Shown here piece by piece: positions 53,554-61,641 of a DNA stretch of 64,000 nt. Position numbers and translations under genes: made by a program. The notes under the pieces were generated by a model that was given only the letters and a program-made list of their open reading frames with translations, was not told the origin of the DNA and ran no database searches. The stretch's first letter is position 1, and every line of letters begins with the position of its first letter. The stretch is from Vallitalea sp. (GTDB lineage Bacteria > Bacillota > Clostridia > Lachnospirales > Vallitaleaceae), in the NCBI RefSeq assembly GCF_025211055.1, contig NZ_JAOARO010000023.1, positions 37,726 through 101,725 on the forward strand, read 5' to 3'.

Positions 53554-54318
53554 TTATAAATCTACACCTTTAGATAATAATGTAGATGATGATACATACA
53601 TGATTATACTTATAACTGAACTATATATCAATGAAGTAGTAGAATAATTCATTGTCATATTTTTGCCTACAGTTATACTATTATCAACTTTTCCTATTAA
53701 TTTATATTGTATATAAGTAATTATAACTTGTATAATCAAGAAGAATATAAAACTAAAAAATCCTCCTAGTTTAACATTAGATAATAGTGTTTTTCTTATT
53801 GTTATAGCTAGATAAATAGTTATGATAAAAGCAAACCAACTAATAACAAATGATACAATAGCAAGTAATATTTCACTTGGTGTAGGTAAAGATGAGAAGC
53901 CCTTGAAGAAATCCATTATCATTCGTGCATTGCTACCTGGATCATTCAAATATTTACTATAGACTATGTTGTAATTAAGTACCATAAATGCAATGTACAT
54001 AGTTAATCCTATAGTAGCTTCTATCAGACTAATAAATAATTTAGAACCAATTATCTGATAGGAATTAGTTGGAGTTAAAAACAACATGTATCCGGGCTTT
54101 TTATATAAATCGGATGAGTACATATTAATACTGTCTATAAGTAAGAATATGAGCCCGCCAAAACCAAGTAAAAATATTAAAATTACAGTGAATACAAGGG
54201 CTACTCCACCTTTATAGATAGTAAAAAGTATTGCTAATTCAATTAAACCAAACATAGCTAAGGCTATAACAATTAATTTTGCTTTCTTAAGTGCTTCATA
54301 TTTCATTAATCTAAGCAT
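53554..54318 (-). CDS. ABC transporter permease (YtrC/D-like)
   Basis: This 254-residue protein has about six hydrophobic segments, the first being LIVIALAMFGLIELAILF, and no other domain. The segment DLYKKPGYMLFLTPTNSYQ is typical of permeases in GntR-linked ABC systems. It overlaps the upstream ATPase gene by one base (ATG/TGA-type junction) and is the last gene of a three-gene operon on the minus strand. Such systems are often induced by cell-wall-active compounds. The substrate here is unknown. Confidence 0.82.
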   Translation of the reverse strand: MLRLMKYEALKKAKLIVIALAMFGLIELAILFTIYKGGVALVFTVILIFLLGFGGLIFLLIDSINMYSSDLYKKPGYMLFLTPTNSYQIIGSKLFISLIEATIGLTMYIAFMVLNYNIVYSKYLNDPGSNARMIMDFFKGFSSLPTPSEILLAIVSFVISWFAFIITIYLAITIRKTLLSNVKLGGFFSFIFFLIIQVIITYIQYKLIGKVDNSITVGKNMTMNYSTTSLIYSSVISIIMYVSSSTLLSKGVDL

Positions 54319-55007
54319 TATGCGTATACCTCCTTATAAAGATCTACAATAGATTTACCTCTTTCTTCTCTAACTGTTTCAGCATCTCCTATGAGAACTA
54401 ATTCACCATTTTTGATGAAGATAACCTGGTCTAATATTTTTTCCATCTCATCAACCAAATGACTAGATACAATAATTGTATTATTATCATTAGCACATTT
54501 AACTATGGTATTTAATATTTTTTCTCTAGCAACTAAATCAATACCATTTAGTGGTTCATCTAACATAATTAATTTAGAATCTCTTGAAAGAGTTACGGCA
54601 ATCTTCATCTTTGAAGCCATTCCAGAAGATAAAGAAGATACTTTCATATCCATTTCAAGATCCATATAAGCAATTAATTCTTTATATCTTTCCATATTAA
54701 AGTCTTTATAGAAATCCTTATAAAATTCACCTACAGTTTTTATTTTCATATATGGATATATAAAATTCTCAGTAGACATGTAAGCAGTCATTTCTTTGGA
54801 TTTCACACCAACTTTGTTTCCTTCAACCAATATATCACCGGAAGATGGATTTAACAAACCTGCTACCATTTTCATGAAAGTAGTTTTACCACTACCGTTA
54901 GGACCTAAAAAACCATATATTTTACCTTGCTCTACAGTTAATGATAAGTTCTTAACAGCTTTTTTTGACAGATAACCTTTTGATAAATTCTTAATCTCAA
55001 GTAACAT
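54318..55007 (-). CDS. ABC transporter ATP-binding protein (YtrB-like)
   Basis: This 229-residue ATPase has Walker A GPNGSGKTT, the signature SLSSGMASK and Walker B LIMLDEPLNGID, followed by the H-loop IVSSHLVDEMEKIL. The signature is SSGM instead of SGGQ, as is common in YtrB-type exporters. It lies between the GntR regulator and the permease, one base apart from each, so the operon is regulator-ATPase-permease. Export or bacitracin-type resistance is inferred from family. Confidence 0.88.
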   Translation of the reverse strand: MLLEIKNLSKGYLSKKAVKNLSLTVEQGKIYGFLGPNGSGKTTFMKMVAGLLNPSSGDILVEGNKVGVKSKEMTAYMSTENFIYPYMKIKTVGEFYKDFYKDFNMERYKELIAYMDLEMDMKVSSLSSGMASKMKIAVTLSRDSKLIMLDEPLNGIDLVAREKILNTIVKCANDNNTIIVSSHLVDEMEKILDQVIFIKNGELVLIGDAETVREERGKSIVDLYKEVYA

Positions 55008-55367
55008 CTATTTTTCCTCGCTTTCTTTTTTGATTATTGATATTAGCATTTCGTTAGTATAACCAAGTTCTGTCATACCTTTTATAAAATCGTTAATTAG
55101 ATCTTTTGCCATATCATCTCGTATTTGTTCTATTTTAGATACTGATTCTGTAACGAAAGTCCCTAAACCTCTCTTAGTAAAAGTGATTTCTTCCCTTTCC
55201 ATCTCTTTATATATTCTTCCAGAAGTATTAGGATTGATGCTATATTTGATTGCTAATTCTCTAGTTGAGGGGAGTTTTTCTCCAGGTGATAGTTTCCCAG
55301 TAATAATGTCTTTTTTAAGCTCATTAATTATTTGCATATATATAGGAATACTATTATTAAAATTCAC
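55008..55367 (-). CDS. GntR-family transcriptional regulator (YtrA subfamily)
   Basis: This 119-residue protein starts MNFNNSIPIYMQIINELKKD and has the GntR winged helix with SPGEKLPSTRELAIKYSINP followed by NTSGRIYKEME. The C-terminal part is only about 45 residues, the hallmark of the YtrA subfamily, which dimerises through short helices and usually represses the adjacent ABC genes. The ATG is preceded by ggaggtg. An inverted-repeat operator overlaps the promoter of this operon, consistent with autorepression. Confidence 0.9.
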   Translation of the reverse strand: MNFNNSIPIYMQIINELKKDIITGKLSPGEKLPSTRELAIKYSINPNTSGRIYKEMEREEITFTKRGLGTFVTESVSKIEQIRDDMAKDLINDFIKGMTELGYTNEMLISIIKKESEEK

Positions 55368-55401
55368 TTATTCACCTCCGTAAAAAAACTTTATGTAATA
55401 A

Positions 55402-55429
55402 CTAGTGCACTAGATATATAGTACACTAT
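55402..55429. promoter_or_regulatory. Operator for the GntR/YtrA-like regulator
   Basis: Half-sites AGTGCA and TACACT are separated by 12 bases, and a perfect 12-bp palindrome CTAGTGCACTAG covers the first. The arrangement resembles YtrA-type operators with AGTGTA/TACACT arms. It overlaps the -10 box of the minus-strand promoter, a good place for a repressor. Confidence 0.7.
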
Positions 55430-55446
55430 TGAAATGGACTTGTCAA
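55418..55446 (-). promoter_or_regulatory. Promoter of the gntR-ABC operon
   Basis: Read on the minus strand, TTGACA (perfect) and TACTAT are separated by 17 bases. The -10 box lies within the inverted-repeat operator. Confidence 0.78.
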
Positions 55447-55536
55447 TCTTTTTTTTATTTTATAAAGAAATAAAGAAATAATTCTTATAAAAAAAGGTTT
55501 ATAATAGATAAAAAAGAATACTATAGTATATAGAAA

Positions 55537-55569
55537 TTGAACTTATTGAAATGTATGTGTAGATGTTAA
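55537..55569 (+). repeat. Intergenic repeat motif upstream of the CBS-ACT gene
   Basis: This 33-base segment (TTGAACTTATTGAAATG, then TGTGTAGATGTT) differs at only five positions or so from 15373-15405 upstream of ecfA1. It lies about 65 bases before the CBS-ACT start. TTGAAC and TAGATG are 17 bases apart in both copies, so a shared promoter/operator is possible. Confidence 0.55.
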
Positions 55570-55635
55570 AGTTCATTATATATAATATTTTAATAACTGT
55601 TATAGTATTAGTTATTAATAATAAGAGGTGATTAT

Positions 55636-56268
55636 ATGAATATAGGTACAATTATTAAAAAAGCAGAAGAACTGAATACTATCTCAATTGATGATACTTT
55701 AGGTAAAGGGCTTAAGATTATTGAAGATAATGACATGCTTTCTCTACCTGTAGTGGAAGGAAAGAAATTCATAGGTATACTATCAAGACAGTATGTATAT
55801 GAAACTTATTTTAAGGAAGACGGTGGAGATAAGAAGGAATTCCTAGAAAGAAAAGTAAAAGAATTCATGAAAACAAAAGTTCCATCAGTTGATGATCTTA
55901 AGATGCTGGTTGAAGAAGCTGCTGCAATGTTTTTTGCTAATAATAAATTAAGATTTATACCTGTTGTTAATGAAGATGAAGAATTATTAGGAATAATAAC
56001 TAAAAAAGCTATATTGGAAAGGTTTAGATTCATATATGGTATGAATGAACCTAGACTAGTTATTTACATATATGACTTTAAAGGAAAACTTGCTAAGATA
56101 ACTGATATCATTGCAAAAGCAGGAGGCAATATTAGAAATATCGTTCAAGCGGATACAGAAGTTTTAGGTTTACAAGAAATAACACTAAGGGTGAAAGCTA
56201 ACAATATCCGTAAAGTTGTTAAAAGTCTGAACAGTCATGGATTTGAAGTAAGAGAATTCATTGAATAA
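55636..56268 (+). CDS. CBS-pair and ACT-domain protein (AcuB-like)
   Basis: This 210-residue protein has two CBS motifs (residues 5-60, IIEDNDMLSLPVVEGKKFIG, and 80-130, FFANNKLRFIPVVNEDEELL), which usually bind adenine nucleotides. A C-terminal ACT domain follows (VIYIYDFKGKLAKITDIIAK and GGNIRNIVQ), which usually binds an amino acid or other small ligand. The architecture matches AcuB-like regulatory proteins. It has no enzymatic domain and stands alone, so a sensing role is inferred. It shares an upstream motif with the ecf operon. Confidence 0.85.
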   Translation: MNIGTIIKKAEELNTISIDDTLGKGLKIIEDNDMLSLPVVEGKKFIGILSRQYVYETYFKEDGGDKKEFLERKVKEFMKTKVPSVDDLKMLVEEAAAMFFANNKLRFIPVVNEDEELLGIITKKAILERFRFIYGMNEPRLVIYIYDFKGKLAKITDIIAKAGGNIRNIVQADTEVLGLQEITLRVKANNIRKVVKSLNSHGFEVREFIE

Positions 56269-56285
56269 TTAAATATAAAATAATA

Positions 56286-56315
56286 GGGGACTGTATAAAA
56301 TGAAGTCCCCTTAAT
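56286..56315. terminator. Bidirectional terminator between CBS-ACT and fprA genes
   Basis: A 7-bp GC-rich stem, ggggact with agtcccc, surrounds an 11-base loop between two convergent genes. T-runs are modest on both sides. Confidence 0.7.
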
Positions 56316-56318
56316 ACT

Positions 56319-57512
56319 CTAACCTATAACAGATTCACCAAACTTTTTTCCGAATTCATAAGCAGCTTTTAATTGTTCGTCAGAAGGATTGAATTTTATT
56401 TTTAGACCTTCTACAGGCATTTTGAAACGAAGTTGTTTGAAACGACCTTCTATATTAGAAACGGCTTCACCACTCCAACCGTATGAACCAAATGCTCCAG
56501 CTAATTTACCTTTATGGATTATTGGATTAAGGGAAGTTAGGATATCCCATATCGGTGGCAAAGCATCAGATACGATTGTAGGAGAACCAAGTAATAATCC
56601 TTTTGCAAGATTGATTTCATTCATGACCTCATCTTTTTTAGTCTCTACAAGGTCATATAGTAATACATCAAGACCTTCAACAGATTTTACTCCTTCTGCA
56701 ATTTTTTCTGCTATATTCTCTGTATATCCATAAGCTGATACATATGCAATAACAACACTTGGTTTTTCTCTTTTTTCTTCAGTTGCCCAAGTTTTATATA
56801 GTTCCAGATATTTATCAAGATCCTTTCTAAGGATTGGACCATGACCTGGACATATAATATCAATATCTATATTACTTATTTTCTTAAGAGCTTGTAGTAC
56901 ATAAGGCTTGAAAGGACCTATGATAACATCAAAATAATATTTATAACTGTCTAAGAAGTCACCTTCTATTTTATCGTTGAATAATTTTTCATCACAGTAG
57001 TGACATCCAAAAGAGTCACAAGTAATCAAAGTTTTCTCTTCTTTTATATAAGAATACATTGTATCAGGCCAGTGAAGAAATGGTGCCATGATAAATTCAA
57101 CAGTTCTGTCACCTAATTCAAGAGTAGAACCCTCTTTTGTTATAATTGATTTAAAAGATTTATTAGTAATCTCTTTCAAAAATTTTATAGCCATTGCTGT
57201 TCCTACTATAGTAACATCAGGATTCATATCCAGAATCTTAGCAATAGAACCTACATGGTCTGGTTCTGTATGATTAACAACAATATAATCTATTTCATCA
57301 ATTGATGAGACTTCATTCAACCTTTCTAAGAATTCGTCAAAAAACTTGACTTTAACAGTTTCAAATAAGGCTGTTTTATCAGAGCCTTTTACTAAATATG
57401 AATTATATGTAGTGCCATATTCTGTATACATTACTACGTCAAATAAACGTATGTCATAATCAAGCGCTCCAACCCAGTAAATTCCCTTGTTTATTTCTTT
57501 TGCTTTATTCAT
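56319..57512 (-). CDS. fprA: FprA-family A-type flavoprotein (flavodiiron protein)
   Basis: Flavodiiron proteins reduce oxygen to water or nitric oxide to nitrous oxide and protect anaerobes. The N-terminal metallo-beta-lactamase-like domain carries the diiron ligands in VNHTEPDHVGSI, LHWPDTMYSY, CDSFGCHYCD and CPGHGPIL. The C-terminal flavodoxin domain begins VVIAYVSAYGYTENIAEKIA and includes LLLGSPTIVSDALPP and AGAFGSYGWSGEA. The length of 397 residues is typical for the two-domain class without rubredoxin. An electron donor gene is not adjacent, although a flavodoxin lies 4 kb away. Confidence 0.93.
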   Translation of the reverse strand: MNKAKEINKGIYWVGALDYDIRLFDVVMYTEYGTTYNSYLVKGSDKTALFETVKVKFFDEFLERLNEVSSIDEIDYIVVNHTEPDHVGSIAKILDMNPDVTIVGTAMAIKFLKEITNKSFKSIITKEGSTLELGDRTVEFIMAPFLHWPDTMYSYIKEEKTLITCDSFGCHYCDEKLFNDKIEGDFLDSYKYYFDVIIGPFKPYVLQALKKISNIDIDIICPGHGPILRKDLDKYLELYKTWATEEKREKPSVVIAYVSAYGYTENIAEKIAEGVKSVEGLDVLLYDLVETKKDEVMNEINLAKGLLLGSPTIVSDALPPIWDILTSLNPIIHKGKLAGAFGSYGWSGEAVSNIEGRFKQLRFKMPVEGLKIKFNPSDEQLKAAYEFGKKFGESVIG

Positions 57513-57551
57513 AAATAATCTCCTTTCATATTTACTTCCTATTTATCTTAT

Positions 57552-57660
57552 AGGAAAGTCTTACAATTAAGCAAATGAAATAGAAACGTTTTCATTTGCG
57601 TCAAGGAAACTTTCCTAACGATTGTAACTTTCTATGGAAGACGAGAAATAGTCTCTTTTC
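57552..57660. promoter_or_regulatory. Structured region with cre-like site upstream of fprA
   Basis: Several inverted repeats lie 40-150 bases upstream of fprA. They are gcaaatgaaa/tttcatttgc (57571-57599), aggaaagt/actttcct (57552 with 57609), and ttacaat/attgtaa (57561 with 57621), the last two crossing each other. In the loop of the first, TAGAAACGTTTTCA (57581-57594) matches the CcpA cre consensus with one mismatch on either strand. Copy 2 of the 33-base bulged-hairpin motif is at 57628-57660. The rest of the 476-base gap up to the trkH promoter is AT-rich without recognised elements. Confidence 0.45.
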
Positions 57661-57902
57661 ATATAGTATTTTTATTTTTGCAGAAGTTATACTTTAATTT
57701 ATAAGTTTTAGAAAGTTATTTTCTGTTTATTAATAGTTAGGTAATAATTAATATTATTTAGTAGTAGATTAACACAGCTTTTTATTAAAGTCAATATGAG
57801 TTAAACATTAATATAAATTTTAAATATAATTAATCTTTACTTATAATACTTAAAAAAACAATAAAATTATGATTAATCATATGGAGAGGGCAAAAATTAT
57901 CT

Positions 57903-57930
57903 TTGTGCATAATGAATATTATGTTATAAT
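57903..57930 (+). promoter_or_regulatory. Promoter candidate for the ktrB-ktrA-methyltransferase operon
   Basis: TTGTGC and a perfect TATAAT are separated by 16 bases, giving a leader of about 50 bases before the transporter gene. The short leader leaves no room for a c-di-AMP riboswitch of the ydaO type. Confidence 0.55.
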
Positions 57931-57988
57931 GAATTAATTAAGAACGCTTTAAGTGTCTTATCTTAATAACATAGCGGAGGATAAACTA

Positions 57989-59371
57989 ATGAATAAGAAG
58001 GGAATAAGTAAATTTAGAATTGATTTAAAACCTACACAAATACTTGTACTCGGGTTTTTATTTCTAATAATAGTTGGTGCAATATTATTGAATCTACCTA
58101 TAGCTACTAATGATGGGAATAGCATTGGATTTATAGATGCTCTATTTACATCAACTTCTGCTGTATGCGTAACAGGACTTGTTGTCGTCAATACTCTGGA
58201 ATATTGGAGTATGTTTGGTAAGATTGTAATTATAATATTAATTCAAATCGGTGGACTTGGATTTATGACTTTTGCTACTACATTCTTCATAATAATGGGA
58301 AGAAAAATAAGGTTGAAAGAGAGACTTATCATACAAGAAGCATTAAACCAATATACATTATCAGGTATGGTAAGGCTGACCAAAAATGTATTACTAGGTA
58401 CTCTATTAATAGAAGGAATAGGGGCTGTATTATTATCTATAAGATTTATTCCAAAGGATGGGGCATATGGTATATTTAAAGCCATATTCCATTCTATATC
58501 AGCATTTTGTAATGCAGGTTTTGATATTGTAGGTGATAGTAGTTTAAGTCCTTTTATTGGTGATATTATAATCAACATAACCATAATGTTACTAATAATA
58601 TTAGGTGGACTTGGATTTACTGTTTGGATTGACATACTTAGAGTACTAAAACAAAAATTCGAAAATAAGTGGAACTTTAAAAGTACATTTAGAAAATTTA
58701 CATTACACACCAAAATAGTATTAGTTTTAACATTTTCATTAATAGTAATAGGATTTGTATTTTTCTTCATATTAGAAACAACTAATCCTAATACTCTTGG
58801 TAATCTATCTACGAAAAATAAGATATTAGGTTCATTGTTCCAAGCAGTTACACCAAGAACAGCTGGATTTAATACTATGCCACTGGGGGATATGACCCAT
58901 GGTTCCAAATTCATGACTATCATATTAATGTTTATCGGTGGTTCGCCAGCAGGTACTGCAGGTGGTGTAAAAACAGTAACTATGGGTGTAATATTATTGA
59001 CAGTTATATCAGGTATTAGAGGAAAAGAGAGAACAGAAGCTTTTGAGAGAACTATACCTGAAGATATAATAAAAAGAGCATTGGCTGTAATTACTATAGG
59101 TATAACTGTTGTTATTACAGTAACTATGATATTATCTGTAACTGAAACAGGAAGCTTTATGGACATATTGTTTGAATCTGTATCAGCTTTTGCAACAGTT
59201 GGATTAACACTAGGATTAACAGGAAGTTTGACAACTATTGGAAAGATTGTTATCTGCATTACTATGTTTATTGGTAGACTTGGACCACTTACAATGGCAG
59301 TTGCTCTTTCAATGAGAGCTAGATCAAAAGCTAGTATGAAAAAACCAGATGAAAAAGTAATGGTTGGATAA
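57989..59371 (+). CDS. ktrB: Potassium uptake protein, TrkH/KtrB family
   Basis: This 460-residue membrane protein is the ion-conducting subunit of a Ktr-type K+ transporter. Four pore-loop repeats are visible with their selectivity glycines: SAVCVTGLVVVNT, SAFCNAGFDIVG, TPRTAGFNTMPL and SAFATVGLTLGL. The frame opens at 57953, but the ribosome-binding site gcggagga sets the start at the ATG of MNKKGISKF. The KtrA-like gene follows 46 bases downstream. Na+ dependence is known for some family members but cannot be read from the sequence. Confidence 0.93.
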   Translation: MNKKGISKFRIDLKPTQILVLGFLFLIIVGAILLNLPIATNDGNSIGFIDALFTSTSAVCVTGLVVVNTLEYWSMFGKIVIIILIQIGGLGFMTFATTFFIIMGRKIRLKERLIIQEALNQYTLSGMVRLTKNVLLGTLLIEGIGAVLLSIRFIPKDGAYGIFKAIFHSISAFCNAGFDIVGDSSLSPFIGDIIINITIMLLIILGGLGFTVWIDILRVLKQKFENKWNFKSTFRKFTLHTKIVLVLTFSLIVIGFVFFFILETTNPNTLGNLSTKNKILGSLFQAVTPRTAGFNTMPLGDMTHGSKFMTIILMFIGGSPAGTAGGVKTVTMGVILLTVISGIRGKERTEAFERTIPEDIIKRALAVITIGITVVITVTMILSVTETGSFMDILFESVSAFATVGLTLGLTGSLTTIGKIVICITMFIGRLGPLTMAVALSMRARSKASMKKPDEKVMVG

Positions 59372-59423
59372 TAAGTATATAGATATTTAAGCTTGGTATA
59401 TATTGAAAGGAAGGTAAATGTTA

Positions 59424-60086
59424 ATGGCTAAGAAAAGAGATTTTGTAGTATTTGGATTAGGGAAATTTGGAAAAAGTGTTGCACAAACACTTAGTATGAA
59501 TGGTTGCGATGTTCTAGCAATTGATAAAAATGAAGAAATTATTCAAGATATAGCATCAACAGTAACACACGCTGTACAGGCAGATGTTACAGACCAAGAT
59601 GCATTAAGTGCTTTGGGAGTAAGGAATTTTGATGCAGCTATAATAGCAATATCAAATGATATGCAGTCAAGTATTATGGCTACAATATTAGTAAAAGAAT
59701 TAGGAGTTCCATATGTACTTGCAAAAGCACAAAATGAAATCCATAAGAAAGTTCTTGAAAAAGTAGGAGCAGATAAAGTTGTTTTCCCAGAAAGAGAAAT
59801 AGGTGTTAGAATAGCTAATAATCTTATCTCAGAAAACTTTGTGGATTATATTGAATTGTCAGAAGACTATAGTATAGTAGAGGTTTCTATATTAAACGAA
59901 TGGATAGGTAAGAGCTTGAAAGAGTTAGATATGAGAGCTAAATATGGTATGAACGTTATGGCTATCAGACAGGGCGCTAATATCAGTATTACACCGGGTC
60001 CAGATGTAACCCTAAAAGATGGGGATGTATTAGTTGTAATTGGAAGTAATAAAGACCTTAAGAAGATAAATATAATAAAACATTAG
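59424..60086 (+). CDS. ktrA: Potassium uptake regulator KtrA (RCK protein)
   Basis: KtrA forms the cytosolic gating ring of the Ktr transporter. The N-terminal RCK domain has the nucleotide loop FGLGKFGKSVA and the acidic end of strand two (LAIDKN). The C-terminal RCK_C domain, which binds c-di-AMP in several Firmicutes, lies at about residues 140-220 (GANISITPGPDVTLKDGD and VLVVIGSNKDL). Of two nearby ATG codons the second is preferred, as aaaggaagg is then 9 bases upstream, giving 220 residues. It is between ktrB and an RNA methyltransferase gene. Confidence 0.93.
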   Translation: MAKKRDFVVFGLGKFGKSVAQTLSMNGCDVLAIDKNEEIIQDIASTVTHAVQADVTDQDALSALGVRNFDAAIIAISNDMQSSIMATILVKELGVPYVLAKAQNEIHKKVLEKVGADKVVFPEREIGVRIANNLISENFVDYIELSEDYSIVEVSILNEWIGKSLKELDMRAKYGMNVMAIRQGANISITPGPDVTLKDGDVLVVIGSNKDLKKINIIKH

Positions 60087-60097
60087 GAATGAAATAT

Positions 60098-60883
60098 ATG
60101 ATTACTAGTATGCAGAATACTAAAGTAAAAAAAATAATGCAGTTACTTAATAAGTCCAAAACAAGAAAAAAAGAAGGTTTATTCATTGTTGAAGGCAACA
60201 AGATAATTAGTGAAATAGATAAGAACCGTATTAATGAAATTCTTGTTACTGAAACATACTATGAGAACCAACGTACTCATGTAGAGGGATTAATTGAAGA
60301 AAATATTAGAATCGAGATAGTAAGTGATTCCATAATGAAGCATATATCAGGTTCAGTTACACCTCAAGGTATACTTGGCATTATCAAGATAGTTCCTATG
60401 GAACTAAATATTATAATGGATAAAAAACCTTTAATAATAATATTAGAGAATATACAAGACCCAGGTAATCTTGGTACTATTATTAGGACAGCTGATGCAG
60501 TTGGTGCTAGCGGTATAATAATTTCAAAAGGTTCTGTTGATGTTTATAATCCAAAAGTTGTTAGAGCAACCATGGGTTCTATATTCAGAGTACCTATAAT
60601 ATCAGAAAGTGATCTGATAGAAGATGTTAATACTCTTAGAGAAAGTGGTGTTGAGATTCTAGCTTCTCATTTACAAGGGAGTAGTAATATATATGATTGT
60701 GATTTATCACATAGTGTTGGTATATTGATTGGTAATGAAGGTAATGGTCTGTCAGAAGACATTACTGAACTTGCTCATAAGAACATTAAGATTCCAATGA
60801 TAGGAAGGTCTGAATCTTTGAATGCAGGAGTGGCTACTAGCATAATAGCATATGAAGTATTGAGACAAAGAAATTACATGTAG
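60098..60883 (+). CDS. TrmH/SpoU-family RNA methyltransferase
   Basis: This SPOUT-class enzyme 2'-O-methylates ribose in rRNA or tRNA using S-adenosylmethionine. The N-terminal substrate-binding domain is seen in KTRKKEGLFIVEGNKIISE. The catalytic domain has the three family motifs: ENIQDPGNLGTIIRTADAVG, LIGNEGNGLSEDI and KIPMIGRSESLNAGVATSI. The frame also allows an ATG three codons upstream, but taggaa is better spaced for the ATG at 60098, giving 261 residues. The exact target nucleotide is unknown. The start lies just after the ktrA stop. Confidence 0.9.
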   Translation: MITSMQNTKVKKIMQLLNKSKTRKKEGLFIVEGNKIISEIDKNRINEILVTETYYENQRTHVEGLIEENIRIEIVSDSIMKHISGSVTPQGILGIIKIVPMELNIIMDKKPLIIILENIQDPGNLGTIIRTADAVGASGIIISKGSVDVYNPKVVRATMGSIFRVPIISESDLIEDVNTLRESGVEILASHLQGSSNIYDCDLSHSVGILIGNEGNGLSEDITELAHKNIKIPMIGRSESLNAGVATSIIAYEVLRQRNYM

Positions 60884-60919
60884 ATAGTAATTATCTTAGA
60901 TATAAATATAGCTAGAAAA

Positions 60920-60967
60920 AAGAAGTTGAAAAGAATTAAAAAAATATCTTCACAACTTCTTATTTTT
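60920..60967 (+). terminator. Terminator after the methyltransferase gene
   Basis: A 9-bp stem, aagaagttg with caacttctt, surrounds a long A-rich loop and is followed by atttttatg. Its 3' arm overlaps the -35 box of the next promoter. Confidence 0.65.
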
Positions 60968-60977
60968 ATGTTATTAT
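60949..60977 (+). promoter_or_regulatory. Promoter of the DUF3793-flavodoxin operon
   Basis: TTCACA and TATTAT, each 5 of 6 matches, are separated by 17 bases. The predicted start point falls at the beginning of the Fur-box-like palindrome, a typical repressor position. Confidence 0.55.
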
Positions 60978-60982
60978 TTAAT

Positions 60983-61003
60983 TGATAATGAATGTCATTA
61001 TCA
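60983..61003. promoter_or_regulatory. Fur box
   Basis: TGATAATGA-ATG-TCATTATCA is a perfect 21-base palindrome with a 3-base centre. It differs from the classic GATAATGATAATCATTATC core only in the central bases. It lies about 17 bases before the DUF3793 start, so Fur bound to iron should block transcription of this gene and the flavodoxin. Confidence 0.85.
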
Positions 61004-61019
61004 TAATGGAGGTGTCTTT

Positions 61020-61625
61020 ATGAGAACTTGTAAAAATAACAAAGAATGTATACTTAATCATGTGTATAACGATTATGAAAAGAGATTATTGAAAACCATA
61101 AGTCCAGTAATAAAAGGAATAAAGCCAGCAGAAATAATAAGCCTACCAAAAAGCGAAGAAGACGTACAAGGCAAATTAAAATTATTAACTACCATGTATA
61201 ACAAATGTAGTAAAATAAAAGGTCAAATCATTAATTACTCTAGTAAGAGCATAAAAATATTTATATATAATGAATATGCACTACAAAAAATATTACATAA
61301 AAAAAATATTAGGAACTTTTTAGCAACATGCGGGTATAGTCCTAGTTATTCCTTAGAAGATTGCTTAGATAAGCTGTTTAGTAAAATAAGCATGGGAAAG
61401 ATACCTGATGAAATAGGAATATTTCTAGGGTATCCATTAAAAGATGTAATGGGATTCATGGGAGTCATTAATTTGCCTTTGACAAAAGTTAATTATTGGA
61501 GGATTTATGGTGATGCTAATATATCAGATAGACTATATGATAATATTCAAAAAGTAAAACATCATACAGAAAAATTACTTGTACATAAAACACCTCAACA
61601 AGTTTTTGAATTACTAATAAGTTAA
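61020..61625 (+). CDS. DUF3793 family protein
   Basis: This 201-residue protein matches the DUF3793 family: an N-terminal CxxxxECILNH segment (CKNNKECILNHVYNDYE), a middle IFIYNEYALQKILHKKNIRN, and the C-terminal PDEIGIFLGYPLKDVMGF block. The family has no established function. It is often found beside a flavodoxin in anaerobic Firmicutes, as here with 16 bases between. The perfect Fur box in front indicates iron-limitation induction. A role in haem or iron handling is conceivable but is inference. Confidence 0.86.
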   Translation: MRTCKNNKECILNHVYNDYEKRLLKTISPVIKGIKPAEIISLPKSEEDVQGKLKLLTTMYNKCSKIKGQIINYSSKSIKIFIYNEYALQKILHKKNIRNFLATCGYSPSYSLEDCLDKLFSKISMGKIPDEIGIFLGYPLKDVMGFMGVINLPLTKVNYWRIYGDANISDRLYDNIQKVKHHTEKLLVHKTPQQVFELLIS

Positions 61626-61641
61626 TATGGAGGTAAATAAA

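Noticed and set aside
57661..57988. ydaO-type c-di-AMP riboswitch before ktrB
   Set aside because: Such switches often control Ktr genes, but the conserved core is not seen and the predicted promoter leaves only about 50 bases of leader.
58243..59259. Minus-strand open frame of 338 codons
   Set aside because: It lies wholly inside ktrB, reads as hydrophobic sequence with no family resemblance, and mirrors the membrane segments of the real gene. It is a shadow frame.
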